IMG/VR virus record: IMGVR_UViG_3300022752_000246
Location: 1 to 32,620 of that record
Reading direction: 5' to 3' (one strand)
Source: a virus
DNA: 32,620 nt
In this document: positions 27,828-32,620 of the stretch, piece after piece
Numbering within the stretch: position 1 is the first letter of the stretch
Layout: each line of letters opens with the position of its first letter
The notes under the pieces: generated by a model
What the model was told of the DNA's origin: nothing
The model's input: only the letters and a program-made list of their open reading frames with translations
Databases searched by the model: none
Translations under genes and position numbers: made by a program

Positions 27828-30800
27828 GTGGCTGACATCAGGTGCCTCGTCAGGGTTGATGCGATGGTCCGCCACGCTTTACGCAAAGCCTCTTTCGGCG
27901 GGGACCGCTCGGCGGCAGGCAGGTATGCCGCCGAGCAACGCTGGAAGGGGCATGTCGTTCAATCTGATAAGCCGAGCGGGAGAAGCACCGATGCGAAACT
28001 CGCCGAGGGTCCAAGCAACCTTCTCTATGGGCGTGACGAGTTCGGGATGCCGAAGATGGGGTCGCTTCCCGAGTTGAAGAAACGGTACGGCTCGTCGGCG
28101 GATAAACGGTCGCAATACTTCCGCCTCGTGTACGGGCTTCGTGTGGCTGTTCAGCCAGTAAAGGCTGGTAGCCCAGAAGAGGCGACACAGTTGGGCGGTT
28201 TGCAGGCGCTCGAGGAACTCTGCATGAGCATCGAGGATGTGCCGTCCTTGGTGAAGAAGGTGAGTTTGACGCCACAGGTTGAGCGGTACAACGGAATAGC
28301 AACTGGCGTTCACGGGCAGTATTCATCTGGCTATGTAGACCTTGCCACGAAAGAAACGGCGAAGTACGCCACGGACACGGTCAAGAACATTGCCGCCATT
28401 CAGCGCATCATGCTCGAGAGGGGCGTGGTCGGGGAAGCGGAAGCCGCTACTTCTGGCGTCTTGGCATCAAGAAGGGATGCCGTGAGCGACATTTTTGCCA
28501 GCGCTGAAGCGGCAAGAACCAAACCATCTTCTTCGCCCGAGACCTCGCCGACAGACATCAAGAGGGCAAGTCAGCGGGCGGGTTATGCGGTGATGGTCCA
28601 CGAGTTCGGGCATGCGATTGACTTTGGAGAAGGCGCAGAGCAGAGCAGGGATACGGCTTTGTCCACCCGACAAGCCGACAGATTGGCTGAACTCGAAAGC
28701 CCTTCTCGGTACGGGATGATGAACCAGTATGAAAAGGTTGCCGAGTCGTGGGCGTCGTGGTGGCTGTTTGGTGGCGCTTCCGAGGGCAACTCGCCCGCAT
28801 GGGCAACCAGAATCAGGGGTCAAGCCGTACAGATTTTGGGTCCGATTCTGGAGGAGCGTCAGGATGTCGTGAAGAGCGAGGAGTTGTCCTTGCGATTGCT
28901 CGACCTGCCTGTGACCCACCCCGTCACCCTGTTCACGGTGGCGCCGTTCATTTCGAGCGCCGCTCTTATCAAGGCTTCTTTTGGTGGCGACCGCTCCGCC
29001 GCTGGTCGCTATGCCGCCGAGCAGAGGTGGAAGAACCATCAAAAGAAGGAGCGGGCTGGCGGCAATGCGACTACCCCGCCGACAGCAACGCCCGCCGTTC
29101 GCACCACCGAGGAAAAACTCGCCAACGGTCCGCAGAACCTCATTTTTGGATTGGACCAGTACGGCATGCCGAAGATGGGCACACTCGACGAGTTGAAGAA
29201 ACGGTATGGTCGTGGCGCCGACGCCCGCTCAAAGTATTTCATGGACAAGCACGGGGTGAAGGTGAAGATTGTTCCCGTGCAGGCGGAAAGCATAGAAGAA
29301 ACAACCCAGTTGGGTGCGCTCCAAGCAATCGAAGAAGTGTTGATGAACACCGAGAACCATGACCGTCTGGTGAAGAACATCTCGTTGGGGGATGACGGCA
29401 CAGCCACCTACAAAAAGTTCGACGCCAACGGCTATTTCCAAGACGGCTACATCACCCTGAAGCAGGAGTCGATTATGGAGCGACTCAGAAAGATTATCCC
29501 GAACTGGATGTCGAACGCTGTTGACATCACTCAAAATCTTTCGTTCAGGTTTGCTCAGCAAGGCGTCCCCGCCCAGCAGGATAATGTCTTCGGGATTCTT
29601 AGGACGATGTGCCAGCGGGCGGGTTATGCGGTGATGGTTCACGAGTTCGGTCATGCGATGGACATGGGCGGTGAAGCGTCGGAGGGGCGAAGGTCTGATG
29701 CCTCGTCGTCAAGGCACTATCAGGAGATTTTCGACCGAGGGGGTGCGGGTTTGCCGAAGTCCGTTTCGGGCTACGGCAACAGAAACGAGTTTGAGTTTGT
29801 GGCGGAGGCGTGGACGGCGTGGTTCTTGTTCGGTCGCTCGTCGATTGCAACTGGTTTCAGCGGGGATTCGTATGGGGAGTTGGCGGCACCGATTCTTCGC
29901 CCGATTTTCGACGACAGGAAAGATGTCGTCAAGGCGGTGGAGCGGTCCATTGACATCGCCGATTTGCCACTAGGGCATCCAGTCGTCATGTTTATTTTGG
30001 CGCCGTTCATTTCGAGCGCCACCCTCATCAAAGCCTCTTTCGGTGGTGATAGGTCCGCCGCTGGGCGCTATGCGGCGAACATTCGTTGGCAGGGTGCTGG
30101 TGCGGCAAAGAACGAGGCTTGGATAAGGTCGTTCAAGCGACTCCACGAACAGATAATGAAACCCAAAAATACGGATAGTTCGCTGAACACACGCCCAGTT
30201 CGCCACGACGCCGCTGACATCTCCCAAGAACTCAAAACCTATTTCGGCGAAACAGAAGACGCCTATCTCGTCTCACAGGGCTATCAAGACATCCAAAAAA
30301 AGGTCGCTGACGATAGCAGGTACAAAGAAGATGTTGGCGACACGATGCTGGAAATAATCGCAGAAAAACAGGGTTTCACTGGTGCGCCAAGAGTCGTGTC
30401 AGCCGAAGAAATGGCACAACTAGAGAAAGACGGATGGACCATTGCGTATCGTGGAATAGCAGACCAATACACTCGCACGGCGTCTTTTGACGAAAAACCA
30501 GTGAAACTGGCTTCGGGAGAGGATTTGGCGGAGCAGTTCAGAACAGGGCAGTATTTCGCTGGTTTTGGGAATGTGGGGAATGGAATCTTTTTTGTTGAGC
30601 AAGAACTGGTGGCACATGCCTATGCGGGCAATGCTTACATGGTAAGCACTGGTGTGTTGGGAATGGGGACGACAAAAAATGGGGCGGTGTTGAAGATTGC
30701 GGTCCCGCCGGGCGTTTTGATGAGCGAATCAGAGTTTAGGGAGGAGATAAGGAAACACAGGGACGAAAGAGGTGAGGGCGATTTCTTTGGTTCCGATGAT

Positions 30801-30938
30801 TTGGGAAGAAAACTGGCGGCTAGGGGTATTAGGGGCGTGAAGATTACGATAGGCGTGGGCGGTGGCGTCGACGGCAAAATCGTTCTGATTTGGGATAGGT
30901 CTATGGTTGCGGTACAAGAAGCGGAGACACAAACATGA
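27828..30938 (+). CDS. Large modular effector: two HExxH domains plus ART-like domain, tag-linked
   Basis: A 1036-residue protein from GTG 27828 (GAGGAGG upstream). It contains three copies of a tag (core ASFGGDRSAAGRYAA) at residues 20-42, 382-404 and 735-756. After tag 1 and tag 2 lie two homologous modules with HEFGH zinc motifs (His258, Glu259, His262; His605, Glu606, His609) and possible third ligand Glu in VAESWASW (306) and VAEAWTAW (660). After tag 3 comes an ART-like module: IAYRGIAD (Arg875), GNGIFFV and AHAYAG. A hydrophobic helix precedes tags 2 and 3. It starts right after the MuF-like gene, suggesting packaging in the virion. Enzyme activities are unproven. Confidence 0.75.
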   Translation: MADIRCLVRVDAMVRHALRKASFGGDRSAAGRYAAEQRWKGHVVQSDKPSGRSTDAKLAEGPSNLLYGRDEFGMPKMGSLPELKKRYGSSADKRSQYFRLVYGLRVAVQPVKAGSPEEATQLGGLQALEELCMSIEDVPSLVKKVSLTPQVERYNGIATGVHGQYSSGYVDLATKETAKYATDTVKNIAAIQRIMLERGVVGEAEAATSGVLASRRDAVSDIFASAEAARTKPSSSPETSPTDIKRASQRAGYAVMVHEFGHAIDFGEGAEQSRDTALSTRQADRLAELESPSRYGMMNQYEKVAESWASWWLFGGASEGNSPAWATRIRGQAVQILGPILEERQDVVKSEELSLRLLDLPVTHPVTLFTVAPFISSAALIKASFGGDRSAAGRYAAEQRWKNHQKKERAGGNATTPPTATPAVRTTEEKLANGPQNLIFGLDQYGMPKMGTLDELKKRYGRGADARSKYFMDKHGVKVKIVPVQAESIEETTQLGALQAIEEVLMNTENHDRLVKNISLGDDGTATYKKFDANGYFQDGYITLKQESIMERLRKIIPNWMSNAVDITQNLSFRFAQQGVPAQQDNVFGILRTMCQRAGYAVMVHEFGHAMDMGGEASEGRRSDASSSRHYQEIFDRGGAGLPKSVSGYGNRNEFEFVAEAWTAWFLFGRSSIATGFSGDSYGELAAPILRPIFDDRKDVVKAVERSIDIADLPLGHPVVMFILAPFISSATLIKASFGGDRSAAGRYAANIRWQGAGAAKNEAWIRSFKRLHEQIMKPKNTDSSLNTRPVRHDAADISQELKTYFGETEDAYLVSQGYQDIQKKVADDSRYKEDVGDTMLEIIAEKQGFTGAPRVVSAEEMAQLEKDGWTIAYRGIADQYTRTASFDEKPVKLASGEDLAEQFRTGQYFAGFGNVGNGIFFVEQELVAHAYAGNAYMVSTGVLGMGTTKNGAVLKIAVPPGVLMSESEFREEIRKHRDERGEGDFFGSDDLGRKLAARGIRGVKITIGVGGGVDGKIVLIWDRSMVAVQEAETQT

Positions 30939-32470
30939 CCCCTGACCAGTCGAGACAGGTGGCGTCGCTCATACAGAGTTTTTCGCCATCAGAGCGAGCC
31001 GATTTCTATTATGACACGATTATTTTGGGGAAAGACCCCGTGGCTTATCTCCCAGCGGAGCGGTCTGTTTCCGCTACGCAAGAGTCGCTCGCCGAGTTGT
31101 TGAAGGCGTCCTTCGGCGGTGACAGGTCGGCGGCAGGACGGTATGCGGCGGAGCAGAGATGGAAAGGTCATGTGAAGAAGGAGCCTGCTGGCAGTCCGCC
31201 GTCTGGTGGGGCAGGGGACTTCATGCGTTTGATAAACGGCACACCACAGACCTACACGATGAGAGGCGCTATTAGGACCGCTTTTTGGTCGGTGGAAGGC
31301 GACGACGATTATGAGGACCAAGAAAAAGCGATGGCGGATGCGAAATACAAGCCGAGAGAGTTCCCTTGGGGATACGCAAAAATGACGGTCAAAGAGTTTC
31401 GGGAGATGGTCAAATCTGGCAAGTTGGACCACACCAACGAACAACGAGAGTTCCTATTAGGACAACTCGAAGACTATGGTGACGGCAAAAAAGTCATCAT
31501 TGAGATTGGTGCTGACACGATTGTCGTAAGAAACAATCCGATAGTGGCAATCAGACCAGACCAGCCGCACACGCCTCAAGACATTTTTCACCTCAGCCTC
31601 AGGAGCGACAACACCGCCCAAGAAGGGGAAGACCAAGGCTACAACAGCGAAACCGAGAAAAAGTTGACCTTGAACACCAGCCCGAGGAACGCTGGTCCTG
31701 TCAAAACAGCCACGCTGGGTCGCTGGGAGAAGGCTTGGCTTGACGACCCGTACAACAATAACTATTGCAAAGACATCGCCCACCACGCCGCAAACATAAT
31801 GGGTCAACGAGACACTCGCCCAGGACCATTTGACACCAGCATGGGTGGCAGAACCCCATCCCAAGAAATGTTGAGAAAAGACGCTACCGACATGCTTGCC
31901 AGCATCAACAATGGAACAGAAGGACAACCCGTCTTGTGGAGAGGAATCGACACGAGACATTCTCAGGCTAAAAAAAATGTTGGCAACGCCGATGCTGGCG
32001 ACACATTTGTGTTGGGATTGGCTTCAACAAGTAGGGATGTTTTTGCGGCGGTCAGATACTCCAGAGACGAACAGCCAGTCTTATTGAGGATTGAGGAAGG
32101 CTCGAAGGGTATTTCCATTGGCGACAGGGCTATTTATCGGCACGACCAAGAGGTGATAACAAGCGGCAGATTTGAGGTTGTTGAGGTTGAAAAGATAACC
32201 GTTCCCAGATGGCAAGTTCCCTATGATTACCAAAGCACAACAGAACAAACACTGTCCCCGACCCAACGAACGGCGTTGATGAGGGAGCCGCTAGAGAGAT
32301 TGAAGCGCATTGTGACACCCGAACAGTTCTCCGTGATGGAGCGTGGTTTTGCGGCTGTTGAAGCAAAAGCAAGGAAAACCGAGAAGGAGACTGTGACGGT
32401 GAAGATTATTTCGGTTCGCCAAACCGAAACCTTCAACCCTGAGACCGAGGAGTTTGAGGCGAATGGCTGA
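30935..32470 (+). CDS. Tagged protein with C-terminal ADP-ribosyltransferase-like domain
   Basis: A 511-residue protein overlapping the previous stop (ATGA). Residues 57-79 are a fourth copy of the tag. The C-terminal half has the ART R-S-E pattern: VLWRGID (Arg336), LASTSRD (Ser364-Thr-Ser366) and HDQEVITSGRFEVVEV (Glu406). Such enzymes transfer ADP-ribose from NAD+ to proteins. The central region (about 90-320) is not recognised, and much of it is AT-richer than the head genes. Packaged ARTs such as T4 Alt act on host RNA polymerase at infection; a similar role here is inference from family and position. Confidence 0.75.
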   Translation: MTPDQSRQVASLIQSFSPSERADFYYDTIILGKDPVAYLPAERSVSATQESLAELLKASFGGDRSAAGRYAAEQRWKGHVKKEPAGSPPSGGAGDFMRLINGTPQTYTMRGAIRTAFWSVEGDDDYEDQEKAMADAKYKPREFPWGYAKMTVKEFREMVKSGKLDHTNEQREFLLGQLEDYGDGKKVIIEIGADTIVVRNNPIVAIRPDQPHTPQDIFHLSLRSDNTAQEGEDQGYNSETEKKLTLNTSPRNAGPVKTATLGRWEKAWLDDPYNNNYCKDIAHHAANIMGQRDTRPGPFDTSMGGRTPSQEMLRKDATDMLASINNGTEGQPVLWRGIDTRHSQAKKNVGNADAGDTFVLGLASTSRDVFAAVRYSRDEQPVLLRIEEGSKGISIGDRAIYRHDQEVITSGRFEVVEVEKITVPRWQVPYDYQSTTEQTLSPTQRTALMREPLERLKRIVTPEQFSVMERGFAAVEAKARKTEKETVTVKIISVRQTETFNPETEEFEANG

Positions 32471-32620
32471 CTTGGGTTTTATCGACGACCTTTGGTTTGA
32501 CAGAGGTGGGGGACTGGATGAGTCGATGCGATTGGTTGACCTCATCAAAGCCTCGTTCGGTGGCGACAGGTCGGCGGCGGGGCGGTATGCCGCAGAGCAG
32601 AGATGGAAAGGGCATGTCAA
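32463..32620 (+). CDS. Next tagged effector (partial, runs off the window)
   Basis: Starts at ATG 32463, overlapping the previous stop by 8 nt. A short helix (SMRLVDLIKA) leads into a fifth copy of the tag at residues 29-51, after which the window ends. The downstream effector domain is not visible. Its presence shows that the array continues. Confidence 0.7.
   Translation, partial: MADLGFIDDLWFDRGGGLDESMRLVDLIKASFGGDRSAAGRYAAEQRWKGHV

Overview
The window is part of a tailed bacteriophage (Caudovirales-type) genome, with genes almost all on the + strand and tightly packed with 1-4 nt stop/start overlaps. A WhiB-family regulator, GTG starts, SD-poor genes with a -10-like hexamer just upstream, and moderately high GC all suggest an actinobacterial host. 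Mu-like portal and MuF-type head genes plus terminase genes make it a virus rather than a plasmid. The overall style resembles uncultured aquatic actinophages; that is inference, not a database match.

Layout. 1-0.7 kb: end of a tail/appendage gene and two small virion-type proteins, one like the GTA spike-base family. 0.8-1.8 kb: lysis cassette (holin-like, M15 peptidase endolysin, second membrane protein). 1.85-3.9 kb: HTH protein, calcineurin-like phosphoesterase, two small unknowns. 3.9-8.6 kb: recombination and replication block: YqaJ-like exonuclease, a partner with an SSB-like C-terminal tip, a winged-helix initiator with iteron-like repeats inside its own gene (candidate origin), PD-(D/E)XK protein, helicase-loader-like protein, HNH and RusA-like nucleases. 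8.65-12.4 kb: small unknowns, a zincin-like protein, and an amidoligase plus class II glutamine amidotransferase pair. 12.45-16.4 kb: WhiB, ParB-like, Trm1-like methyltransferase, then ABC ATPase, Mom-like GNAT and Gp88-like Cys-motif protein, a plausible DNA-hypermodification locus. 16.3-18.7 kb: small genes, including a zinc-ribbon protein and the only convincing minus-strand gene. 18.97-21.17 kb: terminase small and large subunits with abrupt strand-composition switches and an insert in the nuclease domain. 21.3-25.4 kb: accessory genes, many with their own promoter. 25.4-32.6 kb: portal, MuF-like head protein, and a run of effector-like proteins.

Two things stand out. First, about seven copies of a compact promoter-leader-start cassette (TTGACA, 17-18 nt, GGGG directly before a -10 TAnnnT, then usually GTGG...AAAGGAG and ATGACC) are scattered from 8.6 to 22.9 kb, so many small genes appear to be one regulon. 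Second, downstream of the MuF-like gene a roughly 23-residue tag built around ASFGGDRSAAGRYAAEQRW occurs five times, preceding two duplicated HExxH domains, an ART-like domain, a protein whose C-terminal half is a second ART-like domain, and a further truncated protein at the window edge. Position next to the head genes suggests a capsid-delivered, tag-sorted effector array. This is the best candidate for an undescribed system here.
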